Source: Leptospiraceae bacterium
Lineage (GTDB): Bacteria > Spirochaetota > Leptospiria > Leptospirales > Leptonemataceae
DNA length: 11,505 nt
Direction: 5' to 3'
Assembly: GCA_020440935.1 (NCBI GenBank)
Contig: JAGRNC010000044.1
Coordinates: 1 to 11,505, forward strand
Every line of letters starts with the position of its first letter. Within the stretch, counting starts at the first letter, position 1. Shown here piece after piece: positions 1 to 5,657 of this stretch. Under the pieces are notes generated by a model. It had not been told where the DNA came from and searched no databases. It saw only the letters and a program-made list of their open reading frames with translations. A program made the translations under genes and the position numbers.

Positions 1-26
1 GATACATTTGTCGCCTCCTGGAGTCG

Positions 27-533
27 ATGGAGCGTTTGCACGTTATCTTTCTACGCCATCTGATTCTTGGTCTATTTGTTTTGGCCCTTCCTTTTATTCT
101 ACTGATTTCTTACGGCGAGAAATCCACGGGCGATCTGCTCCATTATTTGCTTCGTCTCACTCCAAACATTGTGCTGTGGATTGCAGCTATGGGATTTTTG
201 GCCTGGCTTGCCATCGTACATGCAAAGAATCGGTTCTGGGATGAGCTGAGTAAGAGAATCTGGAAAATGGACCAGACCAGTCTGGACCTGTACGCCGAAC
301 GCAGAAAGCCGCTCAGATTATTTCTTCAGTGGGGGCGCTGCTTTCGCTGCCTGGCGTTCTGGTACGGTGGCTTTGGTTCGATTCTTCTCTGGGTATTCCA
401 GATCCACGGATGGGTGGCAATAATCTACTGGTTCCTGGTGGGATCCTCCATCGCGGCTGCGATTTCTGCTCTCATTGTGTTATTTGCCTACACAAAACAC
501 GGAGAAGATTCTTCCGAGGACTTCCTCCGTTGA
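27..533 (+). CDS. Hypothetical four-helix integral membrane protein
   Basis: I do not recognise this 168-residue protein. It is very hydrophobic, with apparent membrane segments near residues 7-28, 47-65, 108-125 and 128-156. A basic, Trp-rich hydrophilic stretch (about 67-105) lies between helices 2 and 3, and a short acidic tail ends the protein. That pattern suggests a small inner-membrane protein with a cytoplasmic or periplasmic central loop; no catalytic motif is visible. The ATG has a TGGAG element 4-8 bases upstream, which supports the start. The gene faces mnmE, and the last 54 bases of the two reading frames overlap on opposite strands. MnmE's conserved C-terminus lies in that overlap, so if either frame is artefactual at its end it is this one. 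The membrane pattern over the non-overlapping 90 percent makes it look real. Confidence 0.65.
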   Translation: MERLHVIFLRHLILGLFVLALPFILLISYGEKSTGDLLHYLLRLTPNIVLWIAAMGFLAWLAIVHAKNRFWDELSKRIWKMDQTSLDLYAERRKPLRLFLQWGRCFRCLAFWYGGFGSILLWVFQIHGWVAIIYWFLVGSSIAAAISALIVLFAYTKHGEDSSEDFLR

Positions 534-1856
534 TATCTTTCCGGTCAATTCGCCACAATGCTCGAGAGCGGAGTCAATTTCCAGCGCACAGATTTCGGCA
601 GGCGCGTTTTCTTCCCAGAGATTGAGCAGTCGAAGCAGCGCTTCATCCATCTGCAGAAAATGATACCGATGCCTTTCTTCGAGAAAAAAAGGATCCACTG
701 ATTGCGCTTCCGATTGTAGAAACTCGGTGAGTGCATTGCGTAGCTCGGCCAATCCGGTTTCCGTCTTGCACGAGATTTCGTAAATTCGATCGTTCGATCC
801 TTTGCGGACCCAATCGTTCCAATGGGAACGAATCTGCGAAGAGGCCATATCGACCTTGTTCAGTATGTGCCAGACTGGCACTGCAGGAAAGTCGGGTTCT
901 GGATAGGGCTCCTTTGACAGATCGCAAACATGGAAGATTAAAGAACTCCGCTCCATTTGCTGCTTGGATCGGCGCACACCTTCCTTTTCTACAAGATCTT
1001 CCGATTCGCGTAAGCCGGCGGTATCCACGAATCGCACAGGTAGTCCGGCCAACTCAATTTCTTCGCTTACAAAGTCTCGCGTAGTGCCTTCTACTTCCGA
1101 TACGATGGAACGCTCCCATCCCAGGATCTTATTGAGCAAGGATGACTTTCCGGCATTGGGAATACCCGACAGCGCTACCTGGATGCCGCTGGTAATTCTA
1201 CCTCCCTGCCTGGACCGTTCCAGAATGTCGCCAATGGAAGTGCGCAAATCCTGCACCCGCTGCAGTAGCTGTTCTCTGCTTTCGAAAGTTAAATCCTCGG
1301 TAGAGAAGTCCACTTCCGCTTCCGTTTCGGCTTTGAGATGAATCAATGCAGATCTAAATCGGGAGATCATCCGCGCCAATTCGCCGTCGTAAAGCTTTCT
1401 ACTTGCATGCAGTTCAAAGATGCTCTTCGAATCGATGATTCGGCGAACCCCTTCGGCCGCAAGAAGGTCAATCTTTCCATTGTGGAACGCTCTTCGTGTA
1501 AACTCGCCTGGATCTGCTGGACGAACACGAAGTCTTTCGCATACCTCAAGAATAAAATGCCGCACAATAACCGGATTTCCATGCAAACTTACTTCCAGGA
1601 TGTCTTCGCCGGTATAGGAAGCCGGGGCCTGGAAGAAGGTAAGCAATCCATCATCCAGAATAGTAGCGGATTCTATTTTCTCTCTAACCTGGCAGCGGTA
1701 GGATCTGCCGGGGATCAGTTCGCTTGCAAACGGCTGTCCAGCGCCATTTAATAAAAGGGCCTCCACAACATCTTTGCTGCGAGGCCCACTGAAACGAACG
1801 ATGGCAAGGGCGCCCCTTCCTGGAGGAGTGGAAAGGGCTACAATCGTATCTTCGAT
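480..1856 (-). CDS. mnmE: tRNA uridine-5-carboxymethylaminomethyl modification GTPase MnmE (probable ATC start)
   Basis: MnmE is a dimeric GTPase. With MnmG it installs the (carboxymethyl)aminomethyl group on wobble U34 of certain tRNAs, using a tetrahydrofolate carbon. Visible parts are an N-terminal folate-binding domain with STPPGRGALAIVRFSG near residue 9, and a G domain with P-loop GIPNAGKSS (231-239), DTAGLR (278-283) and NKVD (333-336). The family C-terminal Cys motif appears as FCVGK, with Cys455. From ATC the protein is 458 residues, close to the usual 450-460. No ATG, GTG or TTG exists between the in-frame upstream stop inside jag and the conserved N-terminus. The next usable codon, GTG at 1766, would remove 30 conserved residues. 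The ATC at 1856-1854 follows GGAGG with 6-nt spacing and sits 1 nt after the jag stop, so coupled translation is likely. A base error turning ATG into ATC is the alternative. Last gene of the rpmH operon. Confidence 0.9.
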   Translation of the reverse strand: MEDTIVALSTPPGRGALAIVRFSGPRSKDVVEALLLNGAGQPFASELIPGRSYRCQVREKIESATILDDGLLTFFQAPASYTGEDILEVSLHGNPVIVRHFILEVCERLRVRPADPGEFTRRAFHNGKIDLLAAEGVRRIIDSKSIFELHASRKLYDGELARMISRFRSALIHLKAETEAEVDFSTEDLTFESREQLLQRVQDLRTSIGDILERSRQGGRITSGIQVALSGIPNAGKSSLLNKILGWERSIVSEVEGTTRDFVSEEIELAGLPVRFVDTAGLRESEDLVEKEGVRRSKQQMERSSLIFHVCDLSKEPYPEPDFPAVPVWHILNKVDMASSQIRSHWNDWVRKGSNDRIYEISCKTETGLAELRNALTEFLQSEAQSVDPFFLEERHRYHFLQMDEALLRLLNLWEENAPAEICALEIDSALEHCGELTGKISTEEVLGRIFSVFCVGK

Positions 1857-1857
1857 C

Positions 1858-2544
1858 TTATTCCTCCGAATCCCCTTCTTCGTAGTACTCTTCTTCCTCG
1901 TAGTACTCTTCGGAGTCGTCTTCTCGGACGATGACTACGCGGACACGTTTGTATAGCCCGTTGCCTTCGGACCGTGTAGTTACGCGTTCGTCTTCTTCCA
2001 GAGTCAGGTGAACGATTCGTCGCTCATAGGGATTCATGCTTTCGAGCAGTACAGATCGACCTGATTTGGCCACACGATCCGCAACGGAGCGCGCCAGTTT
2101 ATTTAGCTTTTTCTTGCGTCGCTCGCGGTAACGAGCTACATCCACAAGGATTCGCTTTTTGGTCTTCAAGTCGGGAGTAACCAGTAGATTTAGAAGAAAC
2201 TGGAGCGCATCCAGAGTCTTTCCCTGACGTCCTATCAAAATCCCGGAATCTTCCGATTCGATGTGGACAACGAAGTTTTCTTCTGTGTCTTCGAAGTCAT
2301 CTACTTCGGCTTCGATGCCCATCTTAGAAATCAAAGTAAGTAGTACTCCTTTGATAAGAGCCTCATCGCCAGGCTCATTCTTGGCGCGAACTCGAACAAC
2401 GACCGGTTTCCGGGCCATCATCCCGAACAGGCCGGAGCCTTCTGATTCGAATTCTAATTCTTCTTCGGGAATGCCAAGAATCTCCGAAGCGCGCTTCTGC
2501 GCGTCGGATTTGTTCTTGGATTCAATCTCGAGGATATAATTCAT
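1858..2544 (-). CDS. jag: Jag/KhpB (EloR)-type RNA-binding protein with Jag_N, KH and R3H domains
   Basis: This 228-residue protein has the three-part Jag layout. An N-terminal Jag_N module covers roughly residues 1-52 (SGLFGMMARKPV near 37-48). A KH domain follows with the GRQG loop at 105-108 in a GILIGRQGKTLDALQFL context. An R3H domain carries the Arg175-x3-His179 signature (PYERRIVHLTL). It ends in a strongly acidic tail, EEYYEEEEYYEE, that contains a short repeat. The family binds RNA and, in Gram-positive bacteria, influences cell elongation and division; its role in this lineage is not known. The gene lies between yidC (23-nt gap) and mnmE (1-nt gap), the standard place for jag. The ATG is preceded by CAGGG about 8 nt upstream. 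The mnmE ribosome-binding site lies inside its last codons. Confidence 0.93.
   Translation of the reverse strand: MNYILEIESKNKSDAQKRASEILGIPEEELEFESEGSGLFGMMARKPVVVRVRAKNEPGDEALIKGVLLTLISKMGIEAEVDDFEDTEENFVVHIESEDSGILIGRQGKTLDALQFLLNLLVTPDLKTKKRILVDVARYRERRKKKLNKLARSVADRVAKSGRSVLLESMNPYERRIVHLTLEEDERVTTRSEGNGLYKRVRVVIVREDDSEEYYEEEEYYEEGDSEE
1876..1911 (-). repeat. Imperfect 18-bp tandem duplication in the jag 3' end
   Basis: Two adjacent 18-bp units containing GAGTACTAC encode the doubled acidic/tyrosine block EEYYEE...EEYYEE of the Jag tail. The copies differ at a few bases. Because GTAC/AGTACT is itself palindromic, each copy can also fold locally. It is most simply a protein-coding microduplication. 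Confidence 0.6.
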
Positions 2545-2567
2545 CTTGGTACCCTGTTAAAATAATT

Positions 2568-4514
2568 TCAAGCTTTCGCGGGCAACCCGGATGACGGGTC
2601 ATCGCCAAATTTATTGGCAAGCACCTGCCAGACGATAGAAACCAGGTTCTGCACAGTCCAGTACAGTGTCACGCCACTGGGCATAGACCAGAAGAAGAAG
2701 ATCATTACGAAAGGCATCGCATACATCATGATTTTCTGCTGTGGATCGGAGACCACAGTCGTGAATCGCTGCTGCAGTACCTGCGAGACCACCATAACAA
2801 GAGGTAGAACATTGATATGGAAGTTTTGCGTAAAGATCAGATCTTTGATCACAAAGACTGTATCGGGCTGCGACAGATCATGCATCCACAGAATAAAGGG
2901 GCTTCGCCAGAGTTCCATAGATTCCGAGAAAGCGCTGTAAAGCGCGATAAACACCGGAATCTGAATCAGCATGGGCAGGCATCCTTTGGCCGGATTCACA
3001 TTGTGCTCTTTGTACAGAGCCATTATTTTCTTTTGTTTTTCTTGCGGATCGTCTTTGTACTTTTCGTTGATCTTATCCATCTCTGGCTTGAGGGCGCTCA
3101 TGGTTCGCATGGACTTAACTTGCATTTGCTGTAGCGGCCAGGTGATAAGTTTGAACCCTACGGCAATAATGATGATCGCCCAGCCGTAGTTGCCAATAAG
3201 GGCATAAATCTGACGCATGAGCCATACGATACCGTCGCGAATCTTTGAGAAGATGGCAAGAAAGGAAGATGTGTATATCACATCGCGCACTTCGGGATCT
3301 GGTTCGGCCATACCGAACTCGGCCTTCATAAGGGCCTCGTCGTTGAAGCCATGAGATTCATCGCTTCGCAGACCTACATATACCTGATTGTCGAGCACCA
3401 TGGCGTCGGTCCGCCTCTGGGCCTTCAAAACCAGTCCACGGGTATCTTCGGGGGCTATGCTGGTTGTTCCCTGGGTAGTCGATACCTGGGGCAAAGCGAT
3501 GGGTTCATTTCTGGCGGGTTCCAGACGAAATGAGCGGAATACTGCGGTAAAGGTGGCTCGGCCTTCGGGATCAACGTGGGCCTTTTGAACCACTGCATCG
3601 GGCCGATCCAGGGGATTTTCCGGATTCAGGAAGTGTGAATAGGCTACCAAAAAGCGGCTACTCGAACCCATGAATTCGACGGTGGCGTCACGATCCGCAT
3701 AAACTTGATAAGGGCCTTCCGGGGTCTTGCTGCAGGAGAAGAAGCTTCCACTTCCGCCGGCGCCATGAGTTTGCGTTAGCTCGTCGTTATAATAGAAGAA
3801 TCTACCATAGCTCTGCAGTACGCGGCTATTCTCTGAAACAGGGGGCGGACCCAGATCGCCAAACGTTCTGTAGAACATGTCCCCGCCGAGTTCGAATGTT
3901 TTATTCTCTAGATTGCGAAAAACAGTTATCTGTCGGAAGAAGCTTTCTCCGTCGAAGAATCGGAAAATCTTTACGAGCTCCAATCGGTGGCCCTTGAATT
4001 CCACCGGCATACTAAAACGAACTTCGGTAATCTTGCCCTGACTGACAGGTCCTTCCATGCGAAATTTACCTTTGTTCAGAAGCGGATCGCCCAGCCGACT
4101 TTCCAGAGGGGGGCTATAATATAGATGGGGCTGGAAATCCATGCCAAAGCCGCGGGTCACTTCCAGAGCCTGGTATTTCTTTACCAGAGGATCATCGGAT
4201 TCCTCTACCAATGACTCTGGAACATGCAGGTCTTCTCTACGCTTTAAATAAAGCCTGGAAATGCGGCCGCCCTCGGAGCTGAGCACGTACACCGCGCGAT
4301 CGGTCTCTACAATGACTTCGTTTCCATTTCCGCGCTGGAACTGAAAATCGTTTCGATTGGATTCGGGCAATTCCGGACTGGGCTTTGCATTGGGGGGTGG
4401 ATCTTTCTTCTCATCGCCCATCATGTATTGAAACAGGAAGAACGTGGCGCCACCCAGAAGTAGAATGGGAAGCAGAGAACTCAGCGAACTTGGGTTTTGT
4501 TTTTCATCACTCAT
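2568..4514 (-). CDS. yidC: Membrane protein insertase YidC (Oxa1 family, diderm type)
   Basis: YidC inserts and folds inner-membrane proteins, alone or with SecYEG. The 648-residue protein has the Gram-negative layout. An uncleaved N-terminal anchor lies at about 12-31, followed by a Pro-rich linker, a large periplasmic P1 domain (about 60-410), and the conserved insertase core (about 430-635). The core includes GWAIIIIAVGFKLITWPL, QMQVKSMRTMSALKPEM, a charged cytoplasmic hairpin, NPAKGCLPMLIQIPVFIALY and MPSGVTLYWTVQNL. Lys455 occupies the position of the positively charged groove residue (Arg in E. coli). There is no lipobox Cys, unlike Gram-positive paralogues. It is longer than the usual 540-620 residues, mainly in P1. 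The ATG lies 5 nt after the yidD stop, with CCAGG about 8 nt upstream, so the two are probably translationally coupled. Confidence 0.97.
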   Translation of the reverse strand: MSDEKQNPSSLSSLLPILLLGGATFFLFQYMMGDEKKDPPPNAKPSPELPESNRNDFQFQRGNGNEVIVETDRAVYVLSSEGGRISRLYLKRREDLHVPESLVEESDDPLVKKYQALEVTRGFGMDFQPHLYYSPPLESRLGDPLLNKGKFRMEGPVSQGKITEVRFSMPVEFKGHRLELVKIFRFFDGESFFRQITVFRNLENKTFELGGDMFYRTFGDLGPPPVSENSRVLQSYGRFFYYNDELTQTHGAGGSGSFFSCSKTPEGPYQVYADRDATVEFMGSSSRFLVAYSHFLNPENPLDRPDAVVQKAHVDPEGRATFTAVFRSFRLEPARNEPIALPQVSTTQGTTSIAPEDTRGLVLKAQRRTDAMVLDNQVYVGLRSDESHGFNDEALMKAEFGMAEPDPEVRDVIYTSSFLAIFSKIRDGIVWLMRQIYALIGNYGWAIIIIAVGFKLITWPLQQMQVKSMRTMSALKPEMDKINEKYKDDPQEKQKKIMALYKEHNVNPAKGCLPMLIQIPVFIALYSAFSESMELWRSPFILWMHDLSQPDTVFVIKDLIFTQNFHINVLPLVMVVSQVLQQRFTTVVSDPQQKIMMYAMPFVMIFFFWSMPSGVTLYWTVQNLVSIVWQVLANKFGDDPSSGLPAKA

Positions 4515-4519
4515 TCAAT

Positions 4520-4774
4520 TTACCTGGAAGTACGGGGGCTGGCATCGTGATTCTCTTCTTCGGGAAACACAGGATCAAAGTAGCCCCGGGATAAGGGATT
4601 ACATCGGGCAATACGCCAGAGACTTTTCCCCAGTGCTTGCCAGAATGGAAGATAGGTAAAACATTCCATGGCATACTGGGAACAACTTGGATAAAATCGG
4701 CAACGTCCGGGCAGAAAAGGGGCGATGAAGCGCTTGTAGAAGGAGATAAATCCTCGAGCCAGGCGGTGCGGCAA
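4520..4774 (-). CDS. yidD: YidD membrane-protein insertion efficiency factor (likely TTG start)
   Basis: YidD is a small membrane-associated protein that helps YidC-dependent insertion. The family core is clear: FISFYKRFIAPFLPGRCRFYPSCSQYA, then LGKSLWRIARCNPLSRGYFDPV, with the Cys-rich motif and the RCNP...GYFDP block. The reading frame stays open upstream to 4930, but that stretch overlaps rnpA out of frame and has no YidD similarity. A TTG at 4774, 2 nt after the rnpA stop, gives an 84-residue protein of normal YidD length starting just before the amphipathic N-terminal helix. I see no strong ribosome-binding site, so initiation probably depends on ribosomes finishing rnpA. The exact start is inferred; the protein identity is secure. 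It sits in the classical rnpA-yidD-yidC order. Confidence 0.88.
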   Translation of the reverse strand: MPHRLARGFISFYKRFIAPFLPGRCRFYPSCSQYAMECFTYLPFWQALGKSLWRIARCNPLSRGYFDPVFPEEENHDASPRTSR

Positions 4775-4776
4775 GT

Positions 4777-5097
4777 CTAGCTTCGCATCACCCCTGCCCG
4801 CCGTAGCGCCGAATGCAATGCCTCGGTGCCCTCGGCCGACGGAATTTCGGCCCATTGCCGCGTCGGGAATATGGCTACAAGCCAGCCCGTGGGCATGGTC
4901 TCCATCAGGGGTTCCAGCGAAACTTTGCATTTTCTTCTAATTCGATTGCGCAGCACCGCTTTTCCCGTCTTTCGAGAGATGCAGAATGCTACCCTGGTCG
5001 ATTCTCCAGGCTTGCGCAGTACCAGAACGCCAACAGATTTTCCGTGTGTTCTTTTCCCTTCGGCGAAGAGACGATCAAAATCGATCCTGCTCTTCAA
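4777..5097 (-). CDS. rnpA: Ribonuclease P protein component
   Basis: RnpA is the protein subunit of RNase P; it helps the catalytic RNA remove 5' leaders from precursor tRNAs. The 106-residue product shows the family pattern: IDFDRLFAEGKR at the N-terminus, VAFCISRKTGKAVLRNRIRRK in the middle with the RNR motif at residues 50-52, then a helix ending in ALRRAG. It lies 35 nt downstream of rpmH, as in most bacteria. The start is not certain. TTG at 5097 is the only standard start codon between the rpmH stop and the conserved DFDRLF block, and its nearest purine-rich element (AGGCGAG) is about 14 nt away. The frame stays open into rpmH, so a non-standard upstream start cannot be excluded. Confidence 0.93.
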   Translation of the reverse strand: MKSRIDFDRLFAEGKRTHGKSVGVLVLRKPGESTRVAFCISRKTGKAVLRNRIRRKCKVSLEPLMETMPTGWLVAIFPTRQWAEIPSAEGTEALHSALRRAGVMRS

Positions 5098-5132
5098 TGT
5101 GGCTGCGCTTACTCGCCTGGTGCCTGAATTGC

Positions 5133-5288
5133 TTATTTGCGGAACACCTGATCGGATACGGTTAGAATGGCTCGCCCTTTGCTACGTCGGCGGGCAAGAA
5201 CCTTGCGACCATTTCTGGTTGCCATGCGAGCGCGAAAGCCATGAGAACGCACTTTCTTGATCTTGCTCGGCTGATAAGTCCTTTTCAT
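5133..5288 (-). CDS. rpmH: 50S ribosomal protein L34
   Basis: A 51-codon frame, too short for ordinary ORF thresholds, encodes a highly basic protein starting MKRTYQPSKIKKVRSHGF. It continues with the L34 hallmark FRARMATRNGRKVLARRRSKGR and a short extra tail (AILTVSDQVFRK) beyond the usual 44-46 residues. L34 is a late-assembling protein of the large ribosomal subunit. The ATG is preceded by CGGGAG with about 7-nt spacing. It is the first gene of the minus-strand operon and diverges from dnaA, the typical arrangement flanking a bacterial chromosomal origin. Confidence 0.98.
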   Translation of the reverse strand: MKRTYQPSKIKKVRSHGFRARMATRNGRKVLARRRSKGRAILTVSDQVFRK

Positions 5289-5390
5289 GGATTACTCCCG
5301 AATTATTAAAATATTGCGGTCAATCTGCCAGAGTCCGCTCACAGTGTCGTACGTCAACAGGCTTTCCAGGAACAAACACAAGACCCGGAA

Positions 5391-5400
5391 CCGGCGCCGG
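5391..5400. repeat. Perfect 10-bp GC palindrome CCGGCGCCGG
   Basis: The sequence CCGGCGCCGG reads identically on both strands and lies in a longer G+C-rich patch (5385-5410) between the rpmH and dnaA promoters. It has no T-run, so it is not an intrinsic terminator. It could be a dimeric regulator site or chance in a GC-rich patch. Confidence 0.5.
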
Positions 5401-5420
5401 AGCGGCCCGAAATGGCCTGA

Positions 5421-5449
5421 TTGCTGTCCACCAAAAGACCAAATCTAAA
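5421..5449 (+). promoter_or_regulatory. Possible sigma70-type promoter for dnaA
   Basis: TTGCTG at 5421-5426 and TCTAAA at 5444-5449 are separated by exactly 17 bp. They match the -35 and -10 consensus at 3/6 and 4/6 positions. Transcription from here would give a leader of about 115 nt before the dnaA TTG, including the short ATG frame at 5496. This is a weak match on sequence alone. Confidence 0.25.
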
Positions 5450-5495
5450 GGAGACAGAAAACCGGACGCTGTCACACAGGAAAAAGAGGTCCACC

Positions 5496-5657
5496 ATGGT
5501 TTTTTCACTTGATCGAGATGGGCCCGGTTCGAGACTTCCGGGGCGCAATACCTATCGAGCTGGAGTAAACCTTGGAAGATGCCTGGTCGCAAACAAAGAA
5601 AGAGCTACAAAAGGCAACTGTGGACAGCCAGGTGCGAAGCTGTCTTCTCAGTCTTAA
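5496..5657 (+). CDS. Possible short upstream ORF overlapping the start of dnaA
   Basis: An ATG at 5496 preceded by AGAGG with about 7-nt spacing opens a 53-codon frame (MVFSLDRDGPGSRLPGRNTY...). It runs through the dnaA start region in the +1 frame relative to dnaA and stops at 5657, 86 bases into dnaA. Its initiation signals (ATG, GAGG) are better than those of dnaA (TTG, GGAG). The peptide has no recognisable domain, and Gly/Arg/Lys-rich composition does not argue strongly for a functional product. It may act as a regulatory leader ORF or be fortuitous. Confidence 0.2.
   Translation: MVFSLDRDGPGSRLPGRNTYRAGVNLGRCLVANKERATKGNCGQPGAKLSSQS
5501..5509 (+). promoter_or_regulatory. DnaA-box-like site upstream of dnaA
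   Basis: TTTTTCACT differs from the relaxed DnaA-box consensus TTWTNCACA only at the last base, and shares its first eight bases with the perfect-match site at 7049. Its place about 65 bp before the dnaA start would suit autoregulation by DnaA. This is inference from one 9-mer. Confidence 0.3.

Larger units (their letters stand above)
5289..5571. other. rpmH-dnaA divergent intergenic region
   Basis: These 283 bases separate two outward-reading housekeeping operons and must hold both promoters. The rpmH-proximal end (5300-5316) is A/T-rich. The middle is G+C-rich and contains the palindrome CCGGCGCCGG. The dnaA-proximal half has a possible promoter at 5421-5449, a purine-rich AAAGGAG at 5446-5452 with no start codon at usable distance, a DnaA-box-like TTTTTCACT at 5501-5509, and a short ATG reading frame from 5496. 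I see no exact TTATCCACA box, no factor-independent terminator and no convincing -35/-10 pair for rpmH. Confidence 0.6.

Noticed and set aside
731..1341. Plus-strand frames opposite mnmE
   Set aside because: They lie fully antisense to a well-conserved gene and have Ser/Arg-rich shadow composition.
480..1766. mnmE starting at GTG 1766 (428 residues)
   Set aside because: This start drops the conserved TPPGRG...IVRFSG segment of the folate-binding domain, which is encoded in frame just upstream.
4775..4930. Upstream extension of yidD to 136 residues
   Set aside because: The added 52 residues overlap rnpA out of frame and show no YidD similarity; the family starts just before the FISFYKRFI helix, and the TTG right after the rnpA stop gives normal length.
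5303..5331. rpmH promoter CTGGCA-17-TAATAA on the minus strand
   Set aside because: The predicted transcription start (about 5296) would fall inside the rpmH ribosome-binding site, leaving no usable leader.
5320..5592. Minus-strand 90-codon frame across the rpmH-dnaA spacer
   Set aside because: It overlaps the dnaA start, has no family character and no convincing ribosome-binding site; it is most likely a chance frame in the spacer.
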